Source: Archaeoglobaceae archaeon | GTDB lineage: Archaea > Halobacteriota > Archaeoglobi > Archaeoglobales > Archaeoglobaceae | Reading direction: 5' to 3' | DNA: 64,000 nt | Assembly: GCA_025058735.1 (NCBI GenBank) | Contig: JANXDX010000017.1 | Span: 1-64,000, forward strand | Part shown: positions 42,302 to 50,923 of the stretch, in pieces | Position numbering within the stretch: the stretch's first letter is position 1 | How the letters are laid out: each line of letters opens with the position of its first letter | Notes under the pieces: generated by a model | Seen by the model: only the letters and a program-made list of their open reading frames with translations | The model's database searches: none | What the model was told of the DNA's origin: nothing | Program-made: the position numbers and the translations under genes

Positions 42302-42826
42302 ATGGCTAGAAAACCTGCAAGGATGTGGAGAAGGTTGGAAAGACCTTACGTTAGAATAGAGTACATCGATGGAGTACCAGGAACTAGAGTGAAGATGTTC
42401 GACATGGGAAACAGATCAGCTGATTTTCCAGTTCAAGTTACTTTAGTTGCCAAGGAAGCTATACAGGTAAGAGACAACGCTTTAGAGGCTGCTAGAATCA
42501 TGGCTAACAAGTACTTATCTAGGATGGTAGGTGAAAACAATTACAAGATGAAGCTCAGGATCTATCCTCACCACATACTAAGAGAGCATAGGATGGCAGT
42601 AGGTGCAGGGGCTGATAGAATATCGCAAGGAATGAGAGCTGCCTTTGGAATACCAGTTGGAAGAGCTGCTCAAGTTAAGCCTGGAACGAAGATAATTTCG
42701 ATCTGGATAAATCCGGAACATTTTGAATTTGCCAAGGAAGCTTTGAAGAGAGCATCGATGAAGTTACCTACTTCAACTAAGATCGTAGTTGAAAAGGGTC
42801 AAGAACTTTTAAAAGGTAAAATTTAA
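42302..42826 (+). CDS. rpl10e: 50S ribosomal protein L10e (uL16)
   Basis: A 174-residue L10e: N-terminus MARKPARMWRRLERPY, central YPHHILREHRMAVGAGADRISQGMR region, and FGIPVGRAAQVK. It lies at the base of the L7/L12 stalk and near the peptidyl transferase centre. Monocistronic, about 50 bases after etfA, with its own promoter region. Confidence 0.97.
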   Translation: MARKPARMWRRLERPYVRIEYIDGVPGTRVKMFDMGNRSADFPVQVTLVAKEAIQVRDNALEAARIMANKYLSRMVGENNYKMKLRIYPHHILREHRMAVGAGADRISQGMRAAFGIPVGRAAQVKPGTKIISIWINPEHFEFAKEALKRASMKLPTSTKIVVEKGQELLKGKI

Positions 42827-42894
42827 ATAAACTTTTTAGCCTCTTACATCTTTGCAAAACAGAGCAAAAGTTAAAGTATTGATTCTATTTTTCT

Positions 42895-43644
42895 ATGGAA
42901 AGGGGAGAAGTTTTTGTAAGTGGAGTAAGAATTTCTTACTTGAAATGGAAAGAGTTTCCAATTGTCTACATCCATGGTTCTGCTTGCGACGCAACGATCT
43001 GGAAAGACCAAGTTGAAGAGATCGGTGGTTATGCACTAGACCTTCCAAACCATGGAATGAGCGATAAAGTAGAAGTTAGTCGGATTGATGATTATGCTTA
43101 TTTTGTAGCTAAGTTCGTTGAGAAAAAGCTAAAAAAAGCTGTTTTAGTTGGTCATAGCCTTGGTGGAGCCGTAATCCAAAAAGTTTACGAAAATTACAAA
43201 GAAGTTGTAAAAGCTTTAATACTTATAGGAACTGGAGCTAGGTTGAGAGTTCTTCCAGATTTTTTGATTGGACTTAAGGAGAGACCAAGAGAGACAGTAA
43301 AAATCTTTTTAAAGTACGCTTTTAGCAATGAAAAGATTGCAGAAAAATTTTTAGATATTTTTGTTGAAAGATCTTTTATTCTTTTGAAAGATCTAATTCT
43401 TTGCGATTCTTTTGATCTGTTAGACAAGTACAGGAGTGGTGAGTTTAGGATAGAGGTTCCTACACTTATAATCGTTGGTAGCGAAGATAAACTTACCCCA
43501 GTGAAGTATTCTCAGTTCTTTAAAAACAACATACCAAGTTCAAAACTTGTTGTAATTGAAAATGCCAGTCACATGGTCATGATCGAAAAGCCGAAAGAGG
43601 TAAACGATGCGATCAAAGAATTCTTACGTATTAATTTTGTTTAA
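42895..43644 (+). CDS. Alpha/beta hydrolase
   Basis: A 249-residue alpha/beta hydrolase with the oxyanion segment YIHGSACDATIWKDQ near 25-39, nucleophile Ser in GHSLGG near 83-88, acid residue in VGSEDKLTP near 200, and His in NASHMVMIEKP near 224. Possible esterase, lactonase or peptidase; the substrate is unknown. It overlaps the next gene by 38 bases. Confidence 0.9.
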   Translation: MERGEVFVSGVRISYLKWKEFPIVYIHGSACDATIWKDQVEEIGGYALDLPNHGMSDKVEVSRIDDYAYFVAKFVEKKLKKAVLVGHSLGGAVIQKVYENYKEVVKALILIGTGARLRVLPDFLIGLKERPRETVKIFLKYAFSNEKIAEKFLDIFVERSFILLKDLILCDSFDLLDKYRSGEFRIEVPTLIIVGSEDKLTPVKYSQFFKNNIPSSKLVVIENASHMVMIEKPKEVNDAIKEFLRINFV

Positions 43645-43960
43645 TCAAAAAAATTTTAAATTAAAAATAAGTTCTTTTGACTTAAATTTTAAACCTGGTT
43701 TTTACTACTACGTTGGTAGCTTAAACTCTTTTTCTAGAATTTTAAGACATTTTAAAAAAGAAAAAAAGAAAAAATGGCACATAGATTACATTTCTGAGCT
43801 CATGATACCGATATGTGCCGTAATTTTAAAGGAAGAAGAATGTAATGTTGCAGGAAAATTTAAACTTGAAAAAATACCAAAGTTTGGTTGTTCAGACTGT
43901 AGTTGTGATTCACATCTATTCTATTCACAGAATCTAACCTTAGATTTTTTATCTACGTGA
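43607..43960 (+). CDS. DUF123 family (GIY-YIG-like) protein
   Basis: A 117-residue DUF123 protein, the domain sometimes fused to endonuclease III. The NSYVLILF start, GFYYYVGSLNSFSRILRHF (a GIY-YIG-like block near 31-49), KWHIDYISE, and the GCSDCSCDSHLFY cysteine region near 94-106 are all typical. Proposed to act on DNA or nucleic-acid ends; function not established. The overlap with the hydrolase gene is needed because homology begins right at ATG 43607. Convergent overlap of 40 bases with the following gene. Confidence 0.85.
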   Translation: MRSKNSYVLILFNQKNFKLKISSFDLNFKPGFYYYVGSLNSFSRILRHFKKEKKKKWHIDYISELMIPICAVILKEEECNVAGKFKLEKIPKFGCSDCSCDSHLFYSQNLTLDFLST

Positions 43961-44496
43961 GCTTCTAATTCTCCTTTTTTGTTCACTTTTATCAGACAAT
44001 TGAAAATTTCAACGCAATCACCTATATCTACTACGTCGTAAACTTTCTTTTCCATGAGCAAAACTTTTATTCTTCCGGTTTTGTCTGATAAATATATTTC
44101 TCTAGCAAAGTCTACATCACCCAACCCGCTAACTCTCCCTCTCAAGTTCGATCTCTTACCTGAAACGAGTTGGGAAATTGGAGTAAAGTTAGCTGTTATC
44201 TCTAGATCCTTCACATTTTTTACTTCAATTTTCCCTTCGGACAAAAAACCTCTAACACTAACATCTAACCCCTCAAAAACTTCGATTTTTGCAGCCTCTC
44301 CAAGAAGAACTACCTTTATTTTTGAATCTAACAGTAATGTTTTTGTTTCAGAATTTTCATAAACTCTTTCAATTTTTCCTTTAGCATCTTTCAACTCTCT
44401 TTCTCCTTTTAAGTACTTTTTCAGGATCTCTCTAGTCTCATCATCTATCAAATTGCCAAAGTGTTCTAGAAGATCAAACGAATCTTTCAATTTCAT
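43921..44496 (-). CDS. OB-fold nucleic-acid-binding protein (RPA-like)
   Basis: About 191 residues: an N-terminal helical part (about 1-60) and a predicted OB-fold in the C-terminal half (LRGRVSGLGDVDFAREIYLSD, then GRIKVLLMEKKVYDVVDIGDCVEI), as in archaeal single-strand-binding RPA domains. There is no zinc finger. The start is unsure: ATG 44496 limits overlap with dph5 to 23 bases, while ATG 44535 would overlap by 62. Probably a ssDNA or RNA binder. Confidence 0.7.
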   Translation of the reverse strand: MKLKDSFDLLEHFGNLIDDETREILKKYLKGERELKDAKGKIERVYENSETKTLLLDSKIKVVLLGEAAKIEVFEGLDVSVRGFLSEGKIEVKNVKDLEITANFTPISQLVSGKRSNLRGRVSGLGDVDFAREIYLSDKTGRIKVLLMEKKVYDVVDIGDCVEIFNCLIKVNKKGELEAHVDKKSKVRFCE

Positions 44497-45220
44497 CTGG
44501 AGCGTTTGCAAAAATTCTAAGGTATTCGCATTCAACTACATGCAACTTTGGCGATAAAACTACTAAGCAGTGCGGTGGTGATCCAAAGTCGTATTTCTTC
44601 AACTCTTCCATCTTGTTGCACAAAACTAAGTTATCATATCCAACCCTTGCAACACCTACCGCGTACATCTTTGACAAGTTCTCGTCTACTTCCTGAAGTT
44701 TTTCGATCGCATCACTTATCTTCATAGCTGGATGTAGATCGAGCAGTAAAAGAGTATGTGCATTTATACTTCTGTTTGCAAAAATAACATCTACTGGAGC
44801 TCTGGATTTTGTCCAACTTACAGTTGCAGATTTGCCAAATTTGTAGCTTTGTAGTCCTGTAATTCCGCATATTGCACTTATTATACTTGAAGAGTGTATT
44901 ATTTTACTTTCAACTCCAATTTTTTTTGCTTCAACTCTGAGAGCTGTATGAGTTGTAGCAACCATCGGATCTCCTGGAACTAGAATTGCTACATCTTTAT
45001 TTTTAGCCTCTTCCAGTATTACTCTACAGTTCTCCTCAAGATCACTTCTCTTCAAAACTTCAACTTCTTTTCCCAGGATCTTAGATATTTCATCGACGCT
45101 AGAAAAAAACAAAGAAGTATAAAATTCTACGTATACTTTCTCAGCCCTCTTAGCAACCTCTAGCCCTCTCAGGGATATATCTTTTATATCCCAGAGTCCT
45201 AAACCTATGAATATTAGCAT
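44474..45220 (-). CDS. dphB: Diphthine synthase
   Basis: A 248-residue SAM-dependent methyltransferase of the tetrapyrrole methylase fold, with LIFIGLGLWDIKDISLRGLE at the N-terminus, GDPMVATTHTALRVEA near 95-110, and VARVGYDN near 204. It methylates the modified His of elongation factor 2 during diphthamide synthesis. It shares one base with the stop of rtcB, so translation is coupled. Confidence 0.95.
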   Translation of the reverse strand: MLIFIGLGLWDIKDISLRGLEVAKRAEKVYVEFYTSLFFSSVDEISKILGKEVEVLKRSDLEENCRVILEEAKNKDVAILVPGDPMVATTHTALRVEAKKIGVESKIIHSSSIISAICGITGLQSYKFGKSATVSWTKSRAPVDVIFANRSINAHTLLLLDLHPAMKISDAIEKLQEVDENLSKMYAVGVARVGYDNLVLCNKMEELKKYDFGSPPHCLVVLSPKLHVVECEYLRIFANAPDEIERFV

Positions 45221-46662
45221 TAACCTTTGGTTACTCCTAGAGGTATAAGTTTAGCTACGAGTCTAGAGATCCCTGCTCTATGAACAACCTCTACAACATC
45301 GTCACTACTTTTGTAAGCTTCTGGAGCCTCTTCTGCAAGTAAGCCGACTTCTGCAGCTCTTATATATATTCCTTTATTTTCTAACCTTCGCTTAATTTCA
45401 CTACTTCTGAGTTTCTTCTTTGCAGCTTCTCTACTCATCACTCTACCACTCCCATGACAAGTACTTCCAAAAGTTTCTTCCATAGCTTTTTCTGTTCCAA
45501 CTAAAACATAACTTGGAGTTCCCATGCTTCCTGGAATTAGTACCGGTTGCCCAACGTCTCTATAGTCTACAGGTATATCTGGAAATCCTGGACCAAATGC
45601 CCTCGTAGCTCCTTTTCTATGAACACAAACTTTGATCTTTTTGTTGTCAACCCTATGCTCTTCAAACTTTGCTATATTATGTGCTACATCGTATATTACA
45701 TCCATTCCTAGATCTTCTTCACTCATCTTGAAAACTTTTTGAAAACTCTCTCTTGTCCAATGTGCAATTATTTGTCTATTACACCAAGCGTAGTTCGCTG
45801 AAGCGGCCATTCCTGCAAAGTAATCTTGTCCTTCCTTGCTATTTATAGGTGCACATGCAAGCTGCCTATCTGGGAGCTTTATTCCATATTTCTTTACAGC
45901 CCTATCTAAAATTTCTAGAAAGTCTGTACAAACCTGATGCCCAAGTCCTCTACTTCCGCAGTGGATCATGACAGTTACCATACCCTCTTCAAGTCCAAAA
46001 ACTTTTGCAACTTTTTCATCATATATTTTATCTACGTATTGTACTTCTAAGAAGTGATTTCCACTTCCCAAAGTTCCTAGTTGCGGTCTACCCCTATCTC
46101 TAGCTTTTTTACTCACAACTTCTGGTCTTGCACCTTTCAAAGCCCCCTCTTCTTCGCACTTCTTCAAATCTTCCTCGTGTCCGTAACCATTTTCAACTGC
46201 CCACTTTGCTCCACTGACAAATATCTCATCTAGATCTCTATCACTAACCCTCAACCTACCTTCACTACCGACTCCAGAAGGTATTGCTACGAAAAGTTCA
46301 TCTATGATCTCTTTCATCTTCGGCTTAACATCTTCCAACTTCAAGTTTGTTCTTAAAAGTCTAACTCCACAGTTTATATCAAAGCCTACTCCGCCAGGTG
46401 AAATCACTCCCTCGTTTAAATCAAATCCTGCAACTCCACCAATTGGGAATCCGTAACCTACGTGGACATCTGGCATAACAAGAGATGCAACTTGAATTCC
46501 TGGCATGGTAGCAACATTTGCAGCCTGTTCAACTGCATCTTTTTCAAGTATCTGCATGAGTTTTCTGTTTATGTAAAAGTAAGCAGGAACCTTCATTCCT
46601 TGTTTGTAATTTGTTGACAATTCCCATTTATAGTCTGTAACTTTCTTGAGTATGTTCTCCAT
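45220..46662 (-). CDS. rtcB: RNA-splicing ligase RtcB
   Basis: A 480-residue RtcB with the metal-binding FDINCGVRLL near 95-104, GTLGSGNHFLEV near 200, HCGSRGLGHQ near 235, and the guanylylated-His region CHGSGRVMSR near 400. It joins tRNA halves after intron excision, using GTP, and repairs RNA. Many archaeal rtcB genes carry an intein; this one does not. Leftward transcription with dphB. The intron-bearing tRNA-Tyr in this window would be a natural substrate. Confidence 0.96.
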   Translation of the reverse strand: MENILKKVTDYKWELSTNYKQGMKVPAYFYINRKLMQILEKDAVEQAANVATMPGIQVASLVMPDVHVGYGFPIGGVAGFDLNEGVISPGGVGFDINCGVRLLRTNLKLEDVKPKMKEIIDELFVAIPSGVGSEGRLRVSDRDLDEIFVSGAKWAVENGYGHEEDLKKCEEEGALKGARPEVVSKKARDRGRPQLGTLGSGNHFLEVQYVDKIYDEKVAKVFGLEEGMVTVMIHCGSRGLGHQVCTDFLEILDRAVKKYGIKLPDRQLACAPINSKEGQDYFAGMAASANYAWCNRQIIAHWTRESFQKVFKMSEEDLGMDVIYDVAHNIAKFEEHRVDNKKIKVCVHRKGATRAFGPGFPDIPVDYRDVGQPVLIPGSMGTPSYVLVGTEKAMEETFGSTCHGSGRVMSREAAKKKLRSSEIKRRLENKGIYIRAAEVGLLAEEAPEAYKSSDDVVEVVHRAGISRLVAKLIPLGVTKG

Positions 46663-46839
46663 GTTGATTTTTCTCCTTTCAGTTTAAAGAGTTTTGGCCT
46701 CTATACAATGATGCTAAAAATTATAAGAAATTTTAATTAATTATAAATAATGAAGTAGTTAATCGTTCAAAGTTTTCTCAGCTTTTTAAAATTTTATAAT
46801 AATATTATATATTAAAATTTTATTTTTTAAATTTCTGCA

Positions 46840-46852
46840 AAACTTTAAAAAA
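46840..46852 (+). promoter_or_regulatory. Probable TATA box of tRNA-Glu
   Basis: CTTTAAAAAA about 20-30 bases before the tRNA 5' end, in the expected place for archaeal tRNA promoters. Confidence 0.4.
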
Positions 46853-46871
46853 CCTGAGATTACTATTTTCA

Positions 46872-46946
46872 GCTCCGGTGGTGTAGCCCGGTCAAACATA
46901 GGGGACTCTCGATCCCCTGCCCCGGGTTCAAATCCCGGCCGGAGCA
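46872..46946 (+). tRNA. tRNA-Glu (CTC)
   Basis: A 75-base cloverleaf: acceptor GCTCCGG/CCGGAGC, anticodon stem GGGGA/TCCCC with loop CTCTCGA (anticodon CTC), T arm CCGGG-TTCAAAT-CCCGG, discriminator A. It sits alone between rtcB and the convergent tRNA-Gly. Confidence 0.95.
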
Positions 46947-47068
46947 TACTTTTAAGAAGTTGGTTTTTATTTAATTTTTATTTTTATTAATTATAGATTT
47001 TAGAAATTGAATAAACAAATAGAAGTTTTGTAGTATTTATATAAAAATTATAAATTAAATAGATAAGA

Positions 47069-47139
47069 TGCGGTCGCCGGGATTCGAACCCGGGCTACGG
47101 GCTCGGGAGGCCCGTGTCCTGCCACTAGACTACGACCGC
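47069..47139 (-). tRNA. tRNA-Gly (CCC)
   Basis: A 71-base cloverleaf on the minus strand: acceptor GCGGTCG/CGACCGC, anticodon stem CGGGC/GCCCG with loop CTCCCGA (anticodon CCC), T arm CCGGG-TTCGAAT-CCCGG, discriminator A. Convergent with tRNA-Glu, 122 bases apart. Confidence 0.95.
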
Positions 47140-47164
47140 TTACATGTATTTGTTAATCCATGGT

Positions 47165-47176
47165 GCTATAAAAATT
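47165..47176 (-). promoter_or_regulatory. Probable TATA box of tRNA-Gly
   Basis: On the minus strand TTTTTATAGC lies about 26-37 bases before the tRNA 5' end, a good archaeal TATA element. Confidence 0.5.
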
Positions 47177-47502
47177 TTGTCTTGTGAAGTTCAAAGGGTA
47201 ATGTGCTATGTCTATTATTTTTTTATTTTATATTTAATTTAAAACTATTCAGAAAGAACTTTAAAAATACTTTTAGACAATTCTTACAAACAATACTAAT
47301 TTTTTTAATTTTGAGAGGATTTTTTTATGATAAACTTCTTTTTTGAGTTGTTTCGAATCTTTATAACAAAACAAAAAATATATTATAAAAATTCAAGAAG
47401 CAGATAATTTGGATAGAGTTTAAAGTTTTGTAAATTAAATAAATTACTAAATGCAAAAAAATTTATATAGTCGTTAGTATTATGATCTTTAGGTGATAAG
47501 AT
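47177..47502. other. Intergenic, no gene seen
   Basis: About 325 bases of A+T-rich DNA. It should contain the promoter of the winged-helix gene; AGGTGAT right before its ATG is a clear ribosome site. No RNA or protein gene recognised. Confidence 0.4.
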
Positions 47503-47862
47503 ATGGAAACTCAAGTGGACGAAAGAATGGTTGAACTGTTAACTGAGACTGGGTTAAATAGAAATATAGCGAAAGTTGTAGCTTTTTTAGCTAAAGTCGG
47601 CGAAGCAGTTTCTAGAGATATAGAAAGAGCTGCAAATTTAAGACAACCAGAAGTAAGCTTAGCTATGAAAGAACTTAAGGAACTAGGATGGGTTAAGGAG
47701 AGGGAGTTGAAGAAGAAAGGTAAGGGAAGACCTTTAAAAAGCTACAAACTTACAAGAGAGCTAAAAGAAATAGTTGCTGAATTAGTAACAAAGAAGAAAG
47801 AAGAGATTAAGAAGATCGAAAAAGATCTAGAAGAACTTGAGAGCATAGCTGGATTAAGGTAA
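47503..47862 (+). CDS. Predicted winged-helix transcription regulator with coiled-coil tail
   Basis: A 119-residue protein of a family widespread in euryarchaea (COG3355-like). Residues about 15-85 form a winged helix (NIAKVVAFLAKVGEAVSRDIERAANLRQ) with a basic wing (KKKGKGRPLKSYKL), followed by a charged coiled coil (KKKEEIKKIEKDLEELE) for dimerisation. The regulated genes are unknown. It shares one base with the hydrolase gene that follows. Confidence 0.88.
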   Translation: METQVDERMVELLTETGLNRNIAKVVAFLAKVGEAVSRDIERAANLRQPEVSLAMKELKELGWVKERELKKKGKGRPLKSYKLTRELKEIVAELVTKKKEEIKKIEKDLEELESIAGLR

Positions 47863-48575
47863 TGTTCATCGATAAAAAGATCGGTAGAAATTACTGTAGA
47901 CTATCTGTAGAACGTTGTGTAATAATATGTCACGGATTACCTTACGAAGCTGGATCAGTTATTCAAAAAGGTTATTACGAATTAGCCAAAAACTTTTCAT
48001 CTAAGGTAGCATCACTTATTTTTGATTTTTCTGGAACTGGTTTGAGTGAAGGCAATTTTAATCTACTCAACTGGAAAGAAGATTTGGAAAGAATTTCTTC
48101 AGAATTCGAAAAAGTCATTTTGCTAGGTTACAGTATTGGAGGAGCTATAGCTATAAGCGCCGCTTCTGAACTTAAAAACGTTGAAAAGCTCATAGTAGTT
48201 TCAACTCCTTGTTGTTTGGAATTTTTCAACGAAGAAAACTTGAAAGCTATCTATCTGAATGCTACATCTAAAAGTTTGCTTAGTGGAATTGGAAGTTATG
48301 AAAATTTCAAAGAAAAATTCATCAAAGATTTTATGGAGATTGAACCTTTAAAATGGATTTCAGTTATTTCAATTCCAAAGTTGATAGTTCATGGATCAAG
48401 AGATCAGATAGTTCCACTCGATCATGCGGAAAAACTTTATAGTAAAGCTAGAAAACCTAAAACGTTGTTAATAGCTAAAGATGGCGATCACTTTTTGAGA
48501 AAGAGAGAAGATGTAACTGGTAAGATAATCGATTGGCTAGAAGGCAAGTTTGGAGAAGGGATATTTTTCATATAA
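47862..48575 (+). CDS. Alpha/beta hydrolase
   Basis: A 237-residue alpha/beta hydrolase. ICHGLPYEAG carries the oxyanion region near 25-34, the nucleophile is Ser in GYSIGGA near 90-96, the acid residue in GSRDQIVPL near 182, and His in DGDHFLRKRE near 208. Similar to YtfL/BAAT-type esterases; substrate unknown. Probably co-transcribed with the winged-helix regulator upstream. Confidence 0.88.
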   Translation: MFIDKKIGRNYCRLSVERCVIICHGLPYEAGSVIQKGYYELAKNFSSKVASLIFDFSGTGLSEGNFNLLNWKEDLERISSEFEKVILLGYSIGGAIAISAASELKNVEKLIVVSTPCCLEFFNEENLKAIYLNATSKSLLSGIGSYENFKEKFIKDFMEIEPLKWISVISIPKLIVHGSRDQIVPLDHAEKLYSKARKPKTLLIAKDGDHFLRKREDVTGKIIDWLEGKFGEGIFFI

Positions 48576-48598
48576 AAATATTAATTATTAATAATATA

Positions 48599-49255
48599 TT
48601 AAATTTTATTTTTTATTTTAACAATCTTTGTTATCTCTTCAAATATCTCATCTATACTTTTTGTCCCATCTACGTTGAAAAGAACATTTTTTTTCCTATA
48701 ATATTCTATCAGCGGCTCAGTCCTTTCTACGTAAACTTTGTACCTCTCTTTAACAGTCTCTTCTCTATCATCATCCCTTTGATAAAGTTCTCCTCCACAT
48801 TTGTCACAAATCAAATTTTTCTTAGGTGGGTTGTAGATGATGTTGTAGACCGTTCCACAATTTCTACAAGAACGTCTGTAAGAGATCCTTTTTATAACTT
48901 CCTCCTCAGAAACAAATATGTTTATCACTGCATCGATCTTCATGTTCATCTCTTTTAGAATCTTATCAAGTTCTTCTGCTTGCCTTAAAGTCCTTGGAAA
49001 ACCATCTAGTATAATACCTTTATTGCAATCAGGTTCTTTAAGTCTCTCTTTAACGATCCCTATAACTATCTCATCTGGAACTAGTAAACCTTTGTCCATG
49101 TATTCTTTAGCTTTTTTTCCAAGTTCTGTACCCTTAGCAACTGCTTCTCTCAAAATATCTCCAGTAGATATGTGTACAAAACCATACTTCTCTTTTAGCA
49201 TTTTAGCTTGAGTACCTTTTCCAGCTCCTGGTGCTCCAAGCAGTATTAGATTCAT
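48599..49255 (-). CDS. adk: Adenylate kinase
   Basis: A 218-residue adenylate kinase of the bacterial-type (long LID) family. P-loop GAPGAGKGT at 7-15, DGFPRT near 84-89, and a zinc-binding LID with CRNCG and CDKCG near 129-155. It balances AMP, ADP and ATP. The zinc LID is common in thermophilic and Gram-positive enzymes, whereas many archaea use the short trimeric AdkA instead. Single gene, convergent with the hydrolase. Confidence 0.95.
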   Translation of the reverse strand: MNLILLGAPGAGKGTQAKMLKEKYGFVHISTGDILREAVAKGTELGKKAKEYMDKGLLVPDEIVIGIVKERLKEPDCNKGIILDGFPRTLRQAEELDKILKEMNMKIDAVINIFVSEEEVIKRISYRRSCRNCGTVYNIIYNPPKKNLICDKCGGELYQRDDDREETVKERYKVYVERTEPLIEYYRKKNVLFNVDGTKSIDEIFEEITKIVKIKNKI

Positions 49256-49379
49256 GCAGCTATTTAGATCAGGAGGATTAAACTTTTTTGCTTTTAAGCT
49301 TACCTAGAAAAATAATATATTTTCAAATAATAAATATAAATATTTAGAAAATTTTAAAAGTTGCAACTAAACTAAGATC

Positions 49380-49805
49380 ATGCGAAGGTATCTAGCAATA
49401 GTCCTTTACTTAGCTTTAGTTACCACTGGTTTAGCAACAACAGTTCTCTTCAGCAGTAAAATTTCTTTGAACGTAGTTGAAAGTGATGTTACAGTTTACC
49501 CTTCATACATCAGTGTAAACGTGTCTAGGGGAGTAGAATATGTAAAAAGCGTAAAGGTCAGCAACTATGGTGGAGAAAAGTGCGTGTATTTCACCGAAGT
49601 TGTAGAGGGACCAAGTCCAAACGAAATAGATGTTTTTTACAGAAGAACTAACGGTACTAGTATAAACTACTACAACAAACTTTGCTTGGGAAGTGGAAAT
49701 GCAAACAATCCCTACAACGTCACAGTAAACGTTCATGTAAGGGTGAATTCCACAGCTCAAACTGGTTGGTACAACATATACTTAATGTTGAAAAGTTCTA
49801 GTTGA
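49380..49805 (+). CDS. Secreted or surface protein, unknown
   Basis: A 141-residue protein with an N-terminal basic residue pair and a hydrophobic segment (about 3-24), probably a signal peptide or anchor. The rest is beta-rich with many Ser, Val, Tyr and Asn and four N-glycosylation sequons (NVS, NGT, NVT, NST), as in archaeal envelope proteins. Cysteines 60 and 98 or so could form a disulfide. I recognise no family; it resembles short archaeal envelope or pilin-associated beta domains. Monocistronic. Confidence 0.6.
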   Translation: MRRYLAIVLYLALVTTGLATTVLFSSKISLNVVESDVTVYPSYISVNVSRGVEYVKSVKVSNYGGEKCVYFTEVVEGPSPNEIDVFYRRTNGTSINYYNKLCLGSGNANNPYNVTVNVHVRVNSTAQTGWYNIYLMLKSSS

Positions 49806-50815
49806 ACTTTGTTAATGTAACAAAATTCTTTGAAGTTTCGAGCATCTTTATAGAAAGAGCTGAATGTACTGAGACTTTTTCAAAATTAGAACTAAATTAT
49901 ATTTTAAGAATCAGAGCTTTTCACTAAAAAGAGAGCTAAAGATTTCACAGAAAAATATATAATATAAATTTTAAGTTGATACAATAAAAAATTATAACCA
50001 ACAATCACAATTAATAATAACAATTAATGATATTATCTACTTGCAATAAAAGTGTGCTAGGACATATGAAGTACGTTTAAGACTAATTATTATTTATCGT
50101 GTAATATTAAAAACTCCACTTGTAGATCGTTCAAGAAATCGATTCAAAAAAGGAAGAAAGTAGAAAGAGATTAAAATAATTTCTATTCACAAATTGAATG
50201 TTTTCATAATTCCACAATTTCTAATCTTCCGCAAATCCACAGTACAGAGTATTTTTGATGCTAAGAATTCAAAATACTAGCGTTGAATAACTTCATTCTA
50301 GAAATCCTTACTAAGCATCGAAATCGTATTCCGTTTAAAGTATTTGTATGTTTAAAGAAAATAGAGCTTGAAAACTTCTACGATGAGATCTTTTGGATCT
50401 TTTCTGAACTTTTCAAGATCTTTATCAAAAACGTTAGCTTTTACAATTCTAAAGTACGTGTGAACTTCTCTAATTAAAAATTATCAAAAAGTTAGTATTT
50501 GTAAATAAAAAAGACTTTAAATACTCAATTTTAACTTTTTATGTAGAATTTCCTCACTTAATCGATTTGAAGCCACGAACAGTCGACTCCAGGAAGAGAG
50601 TTGGCAACTATAAAAATGGAGATCTTTCTGAAGACTTAGCAGACTCAGCTTTAACTCCCGAAGAGAAAGAACTGATAAGGAAGCTTAAAAAGCTTAAAAA
50701 GGCAGCTCTAAGATCGACAATGAAAATAAAATTTTTATTTAAACGAAAATCAAGCAATTCTGAGCAGGTAGAGTTAAACGAAAATCTTTCTAAAGCTTTT
50801 AACTCCTGTAAAAAC
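49806..50815. other. Long intergenic stretch ending in the duplicated tRNA flank
   Basis: About 1 kb. Short frames exist (50283-50477, and one starting at 50567 that runs through tRNA-Val antisense). The piece encoded by about 50627-50710 has rather protein-like, charged composition and may be a relic of a small gene, but I cannot support a call. 50738-50790 is the repeat shared with the tRNA-Ala locus. Confidence 0.45.
50738..50790 (-). repeat. tRNA 3'-flank repeat, copy beside tRNA-Val
   Basis: Aligns without gaps to 24856-24908 and lies the same 25 bases from its tRNA. It also contains a perfect 13-base direct repeat, TTAAACGAAAATC, at 50739-50751 and 50774-50786 (period 35). Confidence 0.7.
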
Positions 50816-50888
50816 TGGGCTCGCCCGGATTCGAACCGGGGATCTCCGCCTCGTAAAGGCGGCGTCATAACCACTAGACTACGAGCCC
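50816..50888 (-). tRNA. tRNA-Val (TAC)
   Basis: A 73-base cloverleaf: acceptor GGGCTCG/CGAGCCC, anticodon stem CCGCC/GGCGG with loop TTTACGA (anticodon TAC), T arm CCCGG-TTCGAAT-CCGGG, discriminator A. It lies just downstream of hemB on the same strand. Its acceptor and anticodon stems closely resemble those of the tRNA-Ala in this window. Confidence 0.96.
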
Positions 50889-50906
50889 TATATGAAATTG
50901 TGCTTG

Positions 50907-50923
50907 GGAAATTAAATTTTACT
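50907..50923 (-). promoter_or_regulatory. Probable promoter of tRNA-Val, overlapping the end of hemB
   Basis: On the minus strand GAGTAAAATTTAAT lies about 20-35 bases before the tRNA and includes the hemB stop codon. The same string (one base different) precedes tRNA-Ala. Confidence 0.4.

Noticed and set aside
46786-46812. A/T-only near-palindrome upstream of tRNA-Glu
   Set aside because: Arms consist solely of A and T runs, which are expected by chance in this DNA; no flanking G-run or binding-site pattern as at the 28 kb origin.
48533-48958. Plus-strand frame of 141 codons overlapping adk
   Set aside because: Antisense to the adenylate kinase gene, including its zinc-LID and Lys-rich regions; composition is of a shadow frame.
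50283-50477. Frame of 64 codons in the intergenic region
   Set aside because: Phe/Ile/Lys-rich composition as expected from random A+T-rich DNA, no ribosome site and no recognisable motif.
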